Positions 44,845 to 55,840 of a DNA stretch of 64,000 nucleotides are shown piece after piece. This DNA is from Caulobacter sp. 17J80-11 (lineage in GTDB: Bacteria > Pseudomonadota > Alphaproteobacteria > Caulobacterales > Caulobacteraceae), in contig NZ_JACSJI010000011.1 of the NCBI RefSeq assembly GCF_014349105.1, positions 60,247 to 124,246 of the forward strand. Reading direction: 5' to 3'. The notes beneath the pieces are model-generated. The model worked only from the letters and a program-made list of their open reading frames with translations, was not told the origin of the DNA and made no database searches. How positions within the stretch are numbered: position 1 is the first letter of the stretch; every line of letters begins with the position of its first letter. The position numbers and the translations under genes were made by a program.

Positions 44845-45546
44845 ATGGTCGACACCGTCAACGCATCCCAAGCCGCGGCCCAGGCCGGCGCGAAGATCAC
44901 CAACAGCCGCACCCAGCTGTTCGACAATTACGAGACCTTCCTGGCGCTGCTGACCTCGCAGCTGAAGAACCAGGACCCGCTCTCGCCGATGGATTCGAAC
45001 GCCTTCACCGAGCAGCTGACGCAAATGGCCGGGGTCGAGCAGCAGCTGATGACCAACGACCTGCTGAAGGCGATGGTGGAGCAGAACAACGCCGCCCTCT
45101 CCAACTCGGTGACCTACATCGGCAAGGAGGTGACCGCTGCCGCCTCCGCCACCAAGCTCGACAAAGGCGCGGCGACCTGGTCCTACGAGCTCGGGGCCGA
45201 CGCCTCGGAAGCGACCCTTCAGATCTACGACACCACCGGCAAGGTGGTCTGGTCCGGCCCGGCGCCCGACAAGGGCGAGGGCATCCACGACTTCGCCTGG
45301 AACGGCAAGACCTCGACCGGCCAACAGCTGCCGGACGGCGGCGTCTACGTCATGAAGATCACGGCCAAGAAGGGCGACGCGGAGGTCGCGTCGCAGGTTC
45401 TGGCCCGCGGCAAGGTCACCGCCGTCGAGATGTACGACGGCCAGCCCTACCTCACCATCGGCGGCTCGATCGTGCCGCTGAGCTCCGTGATCAGCGTCGC
45501 CGAGAAGCCGGCGACCAGCGCGCCGGAGACCCCGGTGACCAGTTGA
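44845..45546 (+). CDS. flgD: Flagellar hook cap protein FlgD
   Basis: A 233-residue scaffold for hook assembly. The N-terminal motif ETFLALLTSQLKNQDPLSPMDSNAFTEQLTQMAGVEQQ is diagnostic; the C-terminal part is the tudor/Fn3-like pair with FAWNGKTSTGQQLPDGGVYVMKITA. Tight spacing to fliK and a 116-bp gap before flgE in the same direction. Secreted, lost from the mature hook. Confidence 0.95.
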   Translation: MVDTVNASQAAAQAGAKITNSRTQLFDNYETFLALLTSQLKNQDPLSPMDSNAFTEQLTQMAGVEQQLMTNDLLKAMVEQNNAALSNSVTYIGKEVTAAASATKLDKGAATWSYELGADASEATLQIYDTTGKVVWSGPAPDKGEGIHDFAWNGKTSTGQQLPDGGVYVMKITAKKGDAEVASQVLARGKVTAVEMYDGQPYLTIGGSIVPLSSVISVAEKPATSAPETPVTS

Positions 45547-45662
45547 TCCGACCCGCCGACACCGAAAATGGGCGCGCTCGAACGGCGCGCCGTCGGGGCT
45601 CCGGCCCCACCGCAGCAAGCGCCGCCGCCTGATCCAACGCATCGACTGACAGGATACGCATC

Positions 45663-47084
45663 ATGAGCATCAACAGCGCCATGCTCGCCGGCGTCTCGGG
45701 CCTGACCGCCAACTCGTCGGCGCTCGCCGCCATCTCGGACAACATCGCGAACGTCAACACCGTGGGCTACAAGCGCGCCCAGGTGGACTTCTCGACCATC
45801 GTGACCTCGCAGTCGCTGAAGGCGTCCTACAGCGCCGGCGGCGTGCTGGGCACCGCCCGCCAGTTCGTCTCGCAGCAGGGCCTGCTGCAGCGCACGACCT
45901 CGAACACCGACCTCGGCGTCCAGGGCAAGGGCTTCTTCGTCGTCACCGAGAAGCCGGAAAACCTGACCTCGACCGACGCGCGCCTGTTCACCCGCGCCGG
46001 CTCCTTCACCAAGGACGACCTGGGCTACCTGCGCAACGCCTCGGGCCTGTACCTGCAGGGCTGGCCGATCGACGACCAGGGCAACGTGATCTCCGATCCG
46101 TCCGACCTGACCCGGCTGCAGACCATCAACGTCACCTCGATCGGCGGCGCCGCCGACCCGACCACGCGGGCGACCATCAACGCCAACCTGAAGTCGAGCC
46201 AGGCCGTCTCGGCCGACGCGGCCACCTACAACCCGACCGTGGCGGCCACCAGCATGGCGGCCTACGACCCGGCCAACGGCACCGGCGTGAAGCCGGACTT
46301 CGAGCTGCAGATCCCGGTGTCGGACTCCAAGGGCGGCAAGCGCACCGTCGCCGTCTCGTTCCTGAAGAGCCCCAACGCCAACGAATGGTACGCCGAGATC
46401 CGGGCCATTCCGGCGAGCGACGTGGTCACCGCCACGCCGCTGCAGAGCGGCCAGCTGGCCACCGGCATCGTCCGCTTCACCGCCGACGGTCGCTACGACG
46501 CCGCCAACTCGACCCTGTTCCCGGCCCCGCCGGCCGCGCCGGAGCTGCAGTTCGGCGCCTCGGCCGGCGCCGTTCCGGTCCCCGGCTCGGGCACCTTCAA
46601 CTGGGATCCGTCGCTGGGCGTCGCGGCCCAGACCCTGCGCATCGACCTGGACAGCGCCGCCGGCGGCCTGACCCAGTTCGACAGCCAGTCGGTGGTGCAG
46701 GCGGTGCTGACCAACGGCACCACCTTCGGCAACCTGACCAACATCGAAATCGACGACGAAGGCTTCGTCACCGCCATCTTCGACAACGGCGTGACCCGCA
46801 AGATCGCCCAGGTCGCCCTGGCCACCTTCCCGAACGACGACGGCCTGATCCGCGTGTCGGGCAACGCCTACCGGGTCTCGCAGGAAAGCGGCACCTACAA
46901 CCTCAAACCGCCGGGGCAGGGCGGCGCGGGCCTGCTGTCGCCCTCGACGCTGGAGGCTTCGACCGTCGACCTGTCGTCGGAGTTCACCGGCCTGATCACC
47001 ACCCAGCGGGCCTATTCGGCCTCGTCCAAGATCATCACGACCGCGGACCAGATGCTGGAAGAACTGCTCATGATCAAACGCTGA
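45663..47084 (+). CDS. flgE: Flagellar hook protein FlgE
   Basis: A 473-residue hook subunit. N-terminus SINSAMLAGVSGLTANSSALAAISDNIANVNTVGYKRAQVDFSTIV and the C-terminal VDLSSEFTGLITTQRAYSASSKIITTADQMLEELLMIKR frame the family. It is shorter than the Caulobacter crescentus hook protein (about 590 residues, from memory), in the variable central domain. Followed 166 bp later by sciP, the same order as in C. crescentus. Confidence 0.95.
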   Translation: MSINSAMLAGVSGLTANSSALAAISDNIANVNTVGYKRAQVDFSTIVTSQSLKASYSAGGVLGTARQFVSQQGLLQRTTSNTDLGVQGKGFFVVTEKPENLTSTDARLFTRAGSFTKDDLGYLRNASGLYLQGWPIDDQGNVISDPSDLTRLQTINVTSIGGAADPTTRATINANLKSSQAVSADAATYNPTVAATSMAAYDPANGTGVKPDFELQIPVSDSKGGKRTVAVSFLKSPNANEWYAEIRAIPASDVVTATPLQSGQLATGIVRFTADGRYDAANSTLFPAPPAAPELQFGASAGAVPVPGSGTFNWDPSLGVAAQTLRIDLDSAAGGLTQFDSQSVVQAVLTNGTTFGNLTNIEIDDEGFVTAIFDNGVTRKIAQVALATFPNDDGLIRVSGNAYRVSQESGTYNLKPPGQGGAGLLSPSTLEASTVDLSSEFTGLITTQRAYSASSKIITTADQMLEELLMIKR

Positions 47085-47168
47085 TCGCCGGTATCCGAGT
47101 AACTTGAATGAACGCCGCCTTAACAGCGGAAGGTAGCGCAAGCGTCGGTGGTCGGACGATTAGTGTTC

Positions 47169-47198
47169 GATTCACCATCGCGCTTAAGCCGACGTTAT
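47169..47198 (+). promoter_or_regulatory. CtrA box and CcrM site upstream of sciP
   Basis: TTAA-GCCGACG-TTAT at 47184-47198 is one base off the CtrA consensus TTAA-N7-TTAA. A GATTC (GANTC) methylation site sits at 47169-47173. Position as a -35 element fits a CtrA-activated sciP promoter, with RNA starting near 47222. Confidence 0.62.
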
Positions 47199-47250
47199 CG
47201 GGGCCGCGCTACTGTGACGCTACGATGGTGGTGAGAGAGGCGTAAGGCCC

Positions 47251-47532
47251 ATGCTGCAAGAGCATCGCCTGAACAGCAGAGGCGAAAAATACGTGATCGG
47301 TCCGACGGGGGCCCCCCTGACGGTCACCGATCTTCCGCCCCCGAACACCCAGCGATGGGTGATCCGCCGCAAGGCGGAGGTGGTGGCGGCCGTTCGCGGC
47401 GGGTTGCTGTCGCTGGAAGACGCCTGTGCGCGCTACCGGCTGACCAACGACGAGTTCCTGGCGTGGCAGGCGGCGATCGACCGCTGGGGCATGCCGGGCC
47501 TGCGCACGACCCGGATTCAGCAGTACCGCTGA
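47251..47532 (+). CDS. sciP: SciP, CtrA-inhibiting protein (DUF1153)
   Basis: A 93-residue protein, the same length as C. crescentus SciP, a small helix-turn-helix protein that binds CtrA (or its promoters) and blocks CtrA-dependent transcription in swarmer cells. EHRLNSRGEKYVIGPTGAPLTVTDLPPPNTQRWVIRRKAEVVAAVRGGLL is the family's near-invariant sequence, followed by DACARYRLTNDEFLAWQ (HTH). Its promoter carries a CtrA box, so CtrA probably activates its own antagonist. A terminator follows. Confidence 0.95.
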   Translation: MLQEHRLNSRGEKYVIGPTGAPLTVTDLPPPNTQRWVIRRKAEVVAAVRGGLLSLEDACARYRLTNDEFLAWQAAIDRWGMPGLRTTRIQQYR

Positions 47533-47557
47533 TCCGGTTCGCCCTGGTCGAGTTGTT

Positions 47558-47592
47558 CGACGGCCGCGCTCCCCTCGGGAGCGCGGCCGTCG
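47558..47592. terminator. Bidirectional terminator after sciP
   Basis: A 16-bp perfect stem CGACGGCCGCGCTCCC with a 3-base CTC loop, between sciP and the convergent 42-aa ORF; followed rightward by GCCCTTCT. Confidence 0.75.
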
Positions 47593-47610
47593 GCCCTTCT
47601 GGCTGTCGCC

Positions 47611-47739
47611 TCAGGGGGCCGCGTGCCTGGCGGCGGGCCACATCTGGCCCGTTTCGCGCACGTGGACCGCGTAAATGACCAGCAGGGCGGTGATGAAAAC
47701 GCCGAACGCTCCGGCGACGGCCTTCTTACGCTTCGACAT
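47611..47739 (-). CDS. 42-residue single-pass membrane protein
   Basis: A small ORF from ATG 47739 with strong GGAAGGA upstream: a basic start (MSKRKKAVAGAFG), a helix FITALLVIYAV, and a soluble tail HVRETGQMWPAARHAAP. Orientation would be basic N-terminus inside. No family is recognised. Its position between sciP and fliF, facing away from fliF, makes it a possible cell-cycle-controlled gene. A credible short gene missed by length cutoffs. Confidence 0.65.
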   Translation of the reverse strand: MSKRKKAVAGAFGVFITALLVIYAVHVRETGQMWPAARHAAP

Positions 47740-47867
47740 GACGTCCTTCCCCCGACGAACGTGTTCGGCGGAATTGGGCGGAAACGGGGCGAAAAGTCAA
47801 TCGACAGTTGTGCTTAACGCGCGCTCTTCCCGGCGGCGCCTGTTCCCCGAGGCTCCACGGGCCGCTC

Positions 47868-47884
47868 GTAAACAGGTCGTTTAC
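47868..47884. promoter_or_regulatory. Palindrome GTAAAC-AGGTC-GTTTAC in fliF promoter
   Basis: Perfect 6-base arms. Read as TAAA-N7-TTTA it also resembles a CtrA box with two changes. A GAGTC (GANTC) site lies at 47919-47923. In Caulobacter the fliF operon is a class II gene set switched on by CtrA; this is the most likely control site. Confidence 0.5.
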
Positions 47885-47955
47885 CAACCGCCCGGAAATA
47901 TCTGCCTAGTGGGGCGACGAGTCGGCGGGGGCCCCCGAGAGTGGGGCGGGCGCGC

Positions 47956-49593
47956 GTGGAGTCCTTTCTGAACGGCTTGCGGAGATTCGGGATCGGCCGT
48001 CTTGCGGCGGTTATCGGCGCCGCCGCGGGCGCGGCGGCGATCCTCGTCGCCATGATGATGAACCTGGGCGGCCAGCCCAAGGCGCTGCTCTACTCGAACC
48101 TCGATCTCAAGGAAGCGTCGGAAATCACCTCCGCGCTCGACCAGGCCGGGGTGAAGTACGAGGCCAAGGGCGACGGTTCGACCATCATGGTCGACCGCGA
48201 CAACGTCGCCTCCACCCGCCTGATGCTGTCGAGCAAGGGCCTGCCGACCTCGGGTTCGGTCGGCTACGAGCTGTTCGACAACGCCTCGATCATGGGGCAG
48301 ACCGAATTCACCCAGAACCTGAACAAGCAGCGCGCCCTCGAGGGCGAACTGGCCCGCACCATCCGCTCGCTACAGGGTGTGACCTCCGCCCGGGTGCACC
48401 TGGTGCTGCCCAAGCGCGAGCTGTTCGAGGAAGAGGCGGCCCAGCCGACCGCCTCGATCGTCGTGGGCCTGGGCGGGCGCGAGCTGAAGGCCGACCAGGT
48501 CCGCTCGCTGCGCAACCTGGTGGCCGGCGCCGTGCCGGGCCTGAAGCCCGACCACGTCACCGTCGTCGACGAGTCCGGCGAGATGCTGGCCGCCGGCGCG
48601 GAAGGCGACGAGGGCGGCTATCTCGGCGAGCTGGCCGCCGGCCGCAAGGCCGAGACCGAGGAGCGCATCCGCCGGGCCGTGAAGGGCATCGTCGAGGGCG
48701 TCGTCGGCCAGGGCAAGGCGCGCGTCGAGGTCACCGCCGACCTCGACCTGAACCGCGTCACCACCCAGGAAGAGCGTTTCGATCCGGACGGCCAGGTCGT
48801 CCGCTCGACCCGCACCGCCGAATCCAACCAGAGCGAGACCGACCCCGGGGCCGACGGCCAGGTGACCGCCGCCGCCAACCTGCCGCAGGGCCAGCAGCAG
48901 CCGGGCTTCCTGTCGACCAGCTCGTCCAGCGGCCAGACCGAGGAGATCACCAACTACGAGATCTCCAAGACCACCCGCACCGAAGTGGTCGAGCCGGGCG
49001 CGGTGAAGCGGCTGTCGGTCGCCGTGGCCGTGGACGGCGTCACCGCCGCGGGCGCGAACGGCAAGCCGGGCGCCTACACCGCCCGCACGGCCGCCGAGAT
49101 GCAGCAGATCGAGCAGCTGGTCCGTTCGGCGGTCGGCTACGACCAGGAGCGCGGCGACCAGATCAGCGTCGTCAACGTGCGCTTCACCCGACCCTCGGCG
49201 GCGGAGCTGGGCGGCACGGCCGCGGGCGCGCCGATGCTGGACTTCGACAAGAACGACATCATGCGCGCGGCCGAGATGGGCATCCTGGCCGTGGTCGCGG
49301 CCCTGATCATCTTCTTCGTGGTCCGCCCGATGCTGAAGACCGCCGAGGGCCCGACCCCCGGCGCTACGATCCCGGTGACCCATCTGCAGCCCGCGGGCGC
49401 GCCGGCCGGGGCGCTGTCCTACGAACCCGCCCAAGCGGCCCTGACCGGCCCGTCTGAGATGGATCACCGCATCGACATCGCCCGCATCGAGGGGCAGGTG
49501 AAAGCGTCCTCGGTGAAGAAGGTCTCCGAGTTCGTCGGCAAACATCCGGAGGAGTCGGCCTCGATCCTCCGCAACTGGCTGCATGAATCCTGA
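47956..49593 (+). CDS. fliF: Flagellar MS-ring protein FliF
   Basis: A protein of 545 residues forming the membrane ring that seats the flagellum. First helix at about 15-35, second near 435-455 ([18 protein letters not shown]). Ring-building motifs [26 protein letters not shown] and [16 protein letters not shown] are standard. GTG 47956 is preferred to GTG 47941 because [19 protein letters not shown] aligns with the known Caulobacter start. C-terminus ([21 protein letters not shown]) binds FliG. The stop overlaps fliG (TGATG). Confidence 0.93.
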   Translation: MESFLNGLRRFGIGRLAAVIGAAAGAAAILVAMMMNLGGQPKALLYSNLDLKEASEITSALDQAGVKYEAKGDGSTIMVDRDNVASTRLMLSSKGLPTSGSVGYELFDNASIMGQTEFTQNLNKQRALEGELARTIRSLQGVTSARVHLVLPKRELFEEEAAQPTASIVVGLGGRELKADQVRSLRNLVAGAVPGLKPDHVTVVDESGEMLAAGAEGDEGGYLGELAAGRKAETEERIRRAVKGIVEGVVGQGKARVEVTADLDLNRVTTQEERFDPDGQVVRSTRTAESNQSETDPGADGQVTAAANLPQGQQQPGFLSTSSSSGQTEEITNYEISKTTRTEVVEPGAVKRLSVAVAVDGVTAAGANGKPGAYTARTAAEMQQIEQLVRSAVGYDQERGDQISVVNVRFTRPSAAELGGTAAGAPMLDFDKNDIMRAAEMGILAVVAALIIFFVVRPMLKTAEGPTPGATIPVTHLQPAGAPAGALSYEPAQAALTGPSEMDHRIDIARIEGQVKASSVKKVSEFVGKHPEESASILRNWLHES

Positions 49594-50630
49594 TGAGCGC
49601 GCTGGCGATCCGTAAAAAGGGGGCGATCGACGATCGCACGAAGCTGACCGGCCCTGAGAAGGCGGCGGTCATCCTGCTCTCGCTGGGCGAAGAGCACACC
49701 CAGCTGTGGGAGCAGCTGGACGACGAGGAGATCAAGGAAATCTCCCAGGCCATGTCGAGCCTGGGCACCGTCTCCTCCTCGGTGGTCGAGGATCTGCTGT
49801 TCGAGTTCGTGTCGGGCATGTCCGGCACGGGCGCGATCATGGGCTCCTACGAGCAGACCCAGCGCATCCTGCAATCCTTCCTGCCGGCCGACAAAGTCGA
49901 CGCCCTGATGGAGGAGATCCGCGGCCCGGCGGGGCGCACCATGTGGGACAAGCTGGGCAACGTGAACGAGGCGGTGCTCGCCAACTACCTGAAGAACGAG
50001 TACCCGCAGACCGTCGCGGTGGTGCTCTCCAAGGTGAAGGGCGACCACGCCGCGCGCGTTCTGGCCTCGCTGCCTGAAGACTTCGCCCTGGAGTGCGTGC
50101 AGCGGATGCTGCGCATGGAGCCGGTGCAGCGCGAGATCCTCGACAAGATCGAGCAGACCCTGCGCACCGAGTTCATGTCCAACCTGGCGCGCACCTCCAA
50201 GCGCGACAGCCACGAACTGATGGCGGAGATCTTCAACAACTTCGACCGCCAGACCGAGAGCCGCTTCCTGGCCGCGCTGGAAGAGCGCAACCGCGAGTCG
50301 GCCGAGCGCATCCGCGCGCTCATGTTCGTGTTCGAGGACCTCGGCAAGCTGGACCCGGGCGGCGTGCAGACCCTGATCCGCGCGGTCGAGAAGGACCAGC
50401 TGGCCATCGCCCTGAAGGGCGCCTCCGACACCCTGCGCGAGCTGTTCTTCTCCAACATGTCCGAACGCGCCGCCAAGATCATGCGCGAGGACATGGAGAG
50501 CATGGGCCCCGTCCGCCTGAAGGACGTGGACGCCGCCCAGATGTCCATGGTGCAGCTGGCCAAGGACCTGGCCGCCAAGGGCGAGATCATGCTCGCCGGC
50601 CAGGGCGACGACGACGAGCTGATCTATTGA
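49593..50630 (+). CDS. fliG: Flagellar motor switch protein FliG
   Basis: A 345-residue rotor protein. The C-terminal torque helix area reads [69 protein letters not shown], the conserved FliG charged helix. [21 protein letters not shown] is the N-terminal FliF-binding domain. Translationally coupled to fliF; ten bases before flbE. Contacts the stator and sets rotation direction. Confidence 0.96.
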   Translation: MSALAIRKKGAIDDRTKLTGPEKAAVILLSLGEEHTQLWEQLDDEEIKEISQAMSSLGTVSSSVVEDLLFEFVSGMSGTGAIMGSYEQTQRILQSFLPADKVDALMEEIRGPAGRTMWDKLGNVNEAVLANYLKNEYPQTVAVVLSKVKGDHAARVLASLPEDFALECVQRMLRMEPVQREILDKIEQTLRTEFMSNLARTSKRDSHELMAEIFNNFDRQTESRFLAALEERNRESAERIRALMFVFEDLGKLDPGGVQTLIRAVEKDQLAIALKGASDTLRELFFSNMSERAAKIMREDMESMGPVRLKDVDAAQMSMVQLAKDLAAKGEIMLAGQGDDDELIY

Positions 50631-50640
50631 GGCCCGCGTC

Positions 50641-51306
50641 GTGACCCAGCAGCCCCGCAAATTCGGCTTCGACATGGAGTTCGGCGACGCCGGCGTGGTG
50701 ATTTCCGCGCCGCCGCCGCGCCCCAAGCGCTTCTTCACGCCCGAAGAGGTCGAGGCGATCCGCGAGCAGGCCTATCGCGAAGGCGAGGCCTCGGCCGTCG
50801 CTCGCGCCGAGGAAGCCCACGCCCACGCCCTGGCCACGGTGGCCGAGCAGGCCCGCTCGGGCCTGTCCGTGCTGGCCCAGGTGGCCCAGGCCCACAAGGC
50901 CGGCTGCGCCGAGCTGGCGCTGGTCGCCGCCCGCCGGGTGGCCGACGCGGCCCTGGACCGGTTCCCGACGGCGGCCCTGGAGGCGGCGCTGGAGGCGCTG
51001 GCCCAGGAGGTCGAGAGCGCGCCGCGCCTGGTCGTGCGCATGGCCCGCATCGACGAGCGCGTGCAGGCGGCGGTGGAAGACGTGGCCCAGGCCATCGGCT
51101 TCGCCGGCCAGATCGTGTTCAAGGCCGAGCCCGGCGCGGCCGGTGCGGCCTTCGTGTTCGAGTGGGGCGACGGACGCGCCATCTTCGATCCCGAAGGCGC
51201 GGCTCAACGCGTCGAGGCCGCCGTCCGCGCGGCGCTCGCCGCCGAAGGCCTGCACGGCGACGACCTTTCAGTTCATGGGCTTTCAGTTCACGGGGAGCCG
51301 CGATAA
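50641..51306 (+). CDS. flbE: FliH-like flagellar assembly protein FlbE
   Basis: A 221-residue cytoplasmic protein at the FliH place in the operon. It has a basic-Pro start, a charged coiled coil (FTPEEVEAIREQAYREGEASAVARAEEAHAHAL) and a C-terminal FliH/V-ATPase-E-like domain (RIDERVQAAVEDVAQAIGFAGQIVFKAEP). In Caulobacter this gene is called flbE. GTG start at 50641. A 15-bp tandem duplication near the end gives a repeated LSVHG. Overlaps fliN (TAATG). Confidence 0.85.
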   Translation: MTQQPRKFGFDMEFGDAGVVISAPPPRPKRFFTPEEVEAIREQAYREGEASAVARAEEAHAHALATVAEQARSGLSVLAQVAQAHKAGCAELALVAARRVADAALDRFPTAALEAALEALAQEVESAPRLVVRMARIDERVQAAVEDVAQAIGFAGQIVFKAEPGAAGAAFVFEWGDGRAIFDPEGAAQRVEAAVRAALAAEGLHGDDLSVHGLSVHGEPR

Positions 51307-51644
51307 TGGCCGCCGACAACGATCTTTCGCTCGAAGAATTCCCGGTCTCCACGGCGCTGGCGACGTTCGAGGACGGCGAGGCCCAGAAGGCCGCGGCCGA
51401 CCTGGCGCCGGTGTTCGACGTGCCGGTCAACATCTCGGCCGTGCTGGGCAAGTCGCACGTCTCGGTGGCGCAGCTGCTGAAGCTGGGGCCGGGCTCGGTG
51501 GTGGAGCTGGACCGCAAGGTCGGCGAGGCCATCGACATCTACGTCAACAACCGTCTGGTCGCCCGCGGCGAGGTCGTCGTCGTCGACGACCGGCTGGGCG
51601 TGACCATGACCGAAATCATCAAGAGCGAGGACGTCGGCGTCTGA
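51306..51644 (+). CDS. fliN: Flagellar motor switch protein FliN
   Basis: A 112-residue C-ring protein. FDVPVNISAVLGKSHVSVAQLLKLGPGSVVELDRKVGEAIDIYVNNRLVARGEVVVVDDRLGVTMTEII is a standard SpoA domain. Start ATG 51306 overlaps the flbE stop. Only a short N-terminal acidic part precedes the domain. Binds CheY-P with FliM and docks the export apparatus. Confidence 0.96.
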   Translation: MAADNDLSLEEFPVSTALATFEDGEAQKAAADLAPVFDVPVNISAVLGKSHVSVAQLLKLGPGSVVELDRKVGEAIDIYVNNRLVARGEVVVVDDRLGVTMTEIIKSEDVGV

Positions 51645-51755
51645 CGGCGCGACTCGCTGCAAATAGTACAGTTCGACCGACCGGCGACGGAGCGGGCGGA
51701 CCAAGACCCGGGGCGACGGCGACGTAAGCCGACGCTCTGCTGAGGGGGATCTGAG

Positions 51756-53129
<1,374 letters not shown>

Positions 53130-53135
53130 CGTTAA

Positions 53136-55232
53136 GTGGCTGAACTCGGCATCCAGGGTCTGATGGCCGAGCGTCCCACGCCCAGGGAGGTGTGGGGCTG
53201 GCTGGCGCGCGGCGAGGTGGCGCTGGCGCTGGGCGTCGTGCTGATCGTCGTGCTGCTGATCGTGCCGCTGCCGGCCTTCGGGCTGGACGCGCTGCTGGCG
53301 CTGTCGATCACCAGCTCGGTGCTGATCCTGATGACCGCGCTTCTGATCAAGAAGCCGCTGGAATTCACCGCCTTCCCGATGGTGCTGCTGGTCGCCACCC
53401 TGTACCGGCTGGGCCTGAACATCGCCTCGGCGCGCCTGATCCTCAGCCACGGGCACGAGGGCGGGGAGTCGGCCGGCAAGATCATCCAGGCCTTCGGTCA
53501 CCTGATGACCGGCGGCAACTTCGTCATCGGCGTGATCGTGTTCGCCATCCTGCTGGTGGTGAACTTCATGGTCATCACCAAGGGCTCGACCCGCATCGCC
53601 GAGGTGGCCGCGCGCTTCACCCTCGACTCCATGCCGGGCAAGCAGATGGCCATCGACGCCGACCTGTCGTCGGGCCTCATCGACGAGGCCGAGGCCAAGA
53701 AGCGCCGCAAGGAGCTGGAGCAGGAATCGACCTTCTTCGGGGCCATGGACGGCGCCTCGAAGTTCGTGCGCGGCGACGCCGTCGCCGGCCTGATCATCAC
53801 CTTCATCAACGCCATCGGCGGCATGCTGATCGGCGTGGTCCAGCACGGCCTGCCCGCGGGCGAGGCGGCCGGCACCTACACCCTGCTGACCGTCGGCGAC
53901 GGCCTGGTCACCCAGGTGCCGGCCCTGATCGTCTCGCTGGCCGCCGGCTTCCTGGTGTCGAAGGCCGGCGTCGAAGGCGCCGCCGACAAGGCCCTGGTCG
54001 TCCAGCTGGCCACCAACCCGGTCAGCCTGGGCATGGTCTCGGCCGCCTCGGGCGTGCTGGGCTTAATCCCGGGCATGCCGATCATCCCGTTCGCGGCGAT
54101 CGCCATCGGCGCGGGCGTGCTGGCCTGGCGGCGCGGCCACGCCAAGCCGCCGCCGCCGGACCCGGTGGTGGAGACCGCCCCGGCCGCCGCCGACGTCGAG
54201 GAGCCGATCGGCCAGACGCTGGCCATCGACGACGTGAAGATCGAGCTGGGCTACGGCTTGCTGGGCCTGATCAACGACCTGGAAGGCCGTCGCCTGACCG
54301 ACCAGATCCGCGCCCTGCGCCGGACGCTGGCCACCGAGTTCGGCTTCGTCATGCCGCCGGTGCGCATCCTCGACAACATGCGCTTGCCCAGCCAGGGCTA
54401 CGCGCTGCGCGTCAAGGAGATGGAAGCCGGCCAGGGCGAGGTGCGCCTGGGCCACCTGATGGCCATGGACCCGGCCGGCCGCCAGGTCGAGCTGCCGGGC
54501 GAGCACATGAAGGAGCCGGCGTTCGGCCTGCCGGCCACCTGGATCGACGAGAGCCTGCGCGAGGAAGCCACCTTCCGCGGCTACACCATCGTCGACCCGG
54601 CCACCGTGCTGACCACCCACCTGACCGAGGTGCTTAAGGAGAACATGGCGGACCTGCTCTCCTACGGCGAGGTGCAGAAGCTTTTGAAGGAGCTGCCGGC
54701 CGAGACCAAGAAGCTGGTCGACGAGCTGATCCCCTCCGTGGTCAGCGCCGCCACCGTGCAGCGCGTGCTGCAGGCGCTGCTGCGCGAGCGGGTGTCGATC
54801 CGCGACCTGCCGGCCATCCTGGAGGGCGTGGCCGAGGCCGCGCCGCACACCGCCAGCGTCACCCAACTGGTCGAGCACGTGCGCTCGCGCCTGGCCAAGC
54901 AGCTCTGCTTCCAGAATCGCGGCGAGGACGGCGCCCTGCCCATCGTCACCCTGTCGCCCGACTGGGACACGGCTTTCCAGGAGGCCCTGGTCGGCCCGGG
55001 CGAGGAGAAGCAGCTGGCCCTGCCGCCCTCGCGCCTACAGGAATTCATCCGCGGCGTGCGCGACACCTTCGAGCGGGCGGCCATGAACGGCGACGCGGCG
55101 GTCCTGCTGACCAGCCCGGCCATCCGGCCCTACGTGCGCTCGCTGATCGAGCGCTTCCGCGGCCAGACCGTGGTCATGTCGCAGAACGAGATCCACCCCA
55201 AGGCCAGGCTCAAGACCGTGGGGCAGATTTGA
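53136..55232 (+). CDS. flhA: Flagellar export gate protein FlhA
   Basis: A 698-residue inner-membrane protein of the flagellar type III secretion gate. About eight helices in the first 330 residues; conserved FHIPEP-type text GHEGGESAGKIIQAFGHLMTGGNFVIGVIVFAILLVVNFMVITKGSTRIAEVAARFTLDSMPGKQMAIDADLSSG. A soluble C-terminal domain of about 350 residues follows. GTG start, 6 bp after flbD. Last gene of the fliF operon. Confidence 0.96.
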   Translation: MAELGIQGLMAERPTPREVWGWLARGEVALALGVVLIVVLLIVPLPAFGLDALLALSITSSVLILMTALLIKKPLEFTAFPMVLLVATLYRLGLNIASARLILSHGHEGGESAGKIIQAFGHLMTGGNFVIGVIVFAILLVVNFMVITKGSTRIAEVAARFTLDSMPGKQMAIDADLSSGLIDEAEAKKRRKELEQESTFFGAMDGASKFVRGDAVAGLIITFINAIGGMLIGVVQHGLPAGEAAGTYTLLTVGDGLVTQVPALIVSLAAGFLVSKAGVEGAADKALVVQLATNPVSLGMVSAASGVLGLIPGMPIIPFAAIAIGAGVLAWRRGHAKPPPPDPVVETAPAAADVEEPIGQTLAIDDVKIELGYGLLGLINDLEGRRLTDQIRALRRTLATEFGFVMPPVRILDNMRLPSQGYALRVKEMEAGQGEVRLGHLMAMDPAGRQVELPGEHMKEPAFGLPATWIDESLREEATFRGYTIVDPATVLTTHLTEVLKENMADLLSYGEVQKLLKELPAETKKLVDELIPSVVSAATVQRVLQALLRERVSIRDLPAILEGVAEAAPHTASVTQLVEHVRSRLAKQLCFQNRGEDGALPIVTLSPDWDTAFQEALVGPGEEKQLALPPSRLQEFIRGVRDTFERAAMNGDAAVLLTSPAIRPYVRSLIERFRGQTVVMSQNEIHPKARLKTVGQI

Positions 55233-55340
55233 GCGCTAGCTTAAATGACCAGCAGGCAGTGACCGTGGGTCGCGCCTCTAAGGGTTTGCGCCCAAGCTTC
55301 GCCTTTGTTAGCTGAAACCGTACGCCTCCGGAGCGAGTCC

Positions 55341-55787
55341 ATGGCTCGGCAAGACTTCCGCCAACTCACGCGTCCCTCCAACCGCGAGTCGATGAAGGGG
55401 TTTCAGAAGACCTCGCCCGGCGAGCTGTTCTGGGACCTGATCACCTTCGACAAGCTGATGACCGGGCCGGTGGTCCATATCATCTACTGGGCGGGCCTGT
55501 GCCTGATCCTCCTGGCGGGCTTCTCGGTCGTGGGCGGCGCCTTCGGCATGGCCCTGCGCGAAGGCGGCATCATGGGCTGGATGTTGGCCATTCCGGTGGT
55601 GGTCATGGGCATGCTCGCGCTGGCCGCGGGCGCCCTGCTGTGGCGGGCGTTCTGCGAATTCTACGTCGCGATCTTCCGCATCTCCGACGATCTGCGCGCC
55701 ATCCGCAACGCGACCGACCGGGGCGGCCCGACCGTCTCGCCGCTGACCTCGCCCCTGCCGAAGGACGAGAAGGTGGGGCAGGGCTGA
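55341..55787 (+). CDS. DUF4282 membrane protein
   Basis: A 148-residue protein with two helices (about 45-70 and 85-110). LITFDKLMTGPVVHIIYWAGLCLILLAGF matches DUF4282. ATG 55341 follows GGAGCGAG; a frame open to 55305 lacks a good start. It stands 108 bp behind flhA. Function unknown. Confidence 0.88.
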   Translation: MARQDFRQLTRPSNRESMKGFQKTSPGELFWDLITFDKLMTGPVVHIIYWAGLCLILLAGFSVVGGAFGMALREGGIMGWMLAIPVVVMGMLALAAGALLWRAFCEFYVAIFRISDDLRAIRNATDRGGPTVSPLTSPLPKDEKVGQG

Positions 55788-55811
55788 CGCCTGCTACGCG
55801 CTGAAGTTTCG

Positions 55812-55833
55812 ACGGCCGCCCTCGGGCGGCCGT
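55812..55833. terminator. Bidirectional terminator
   Basis: ACGGCCGCCC-TC-GGGCGGCCGT perfect stem with TTGCGTTT after it, between the DUF4282 gene and the convergent xylanase gene. Confidence 0.75.
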
Positions 55834-55840
55834 TTGCGTT

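Noticed and set aside
45547..45662. Separate gene or promoter between flgD and flgE
   Set aside because: No reading frame with a ribosome site and no clear -24/-12 or CtrA element.
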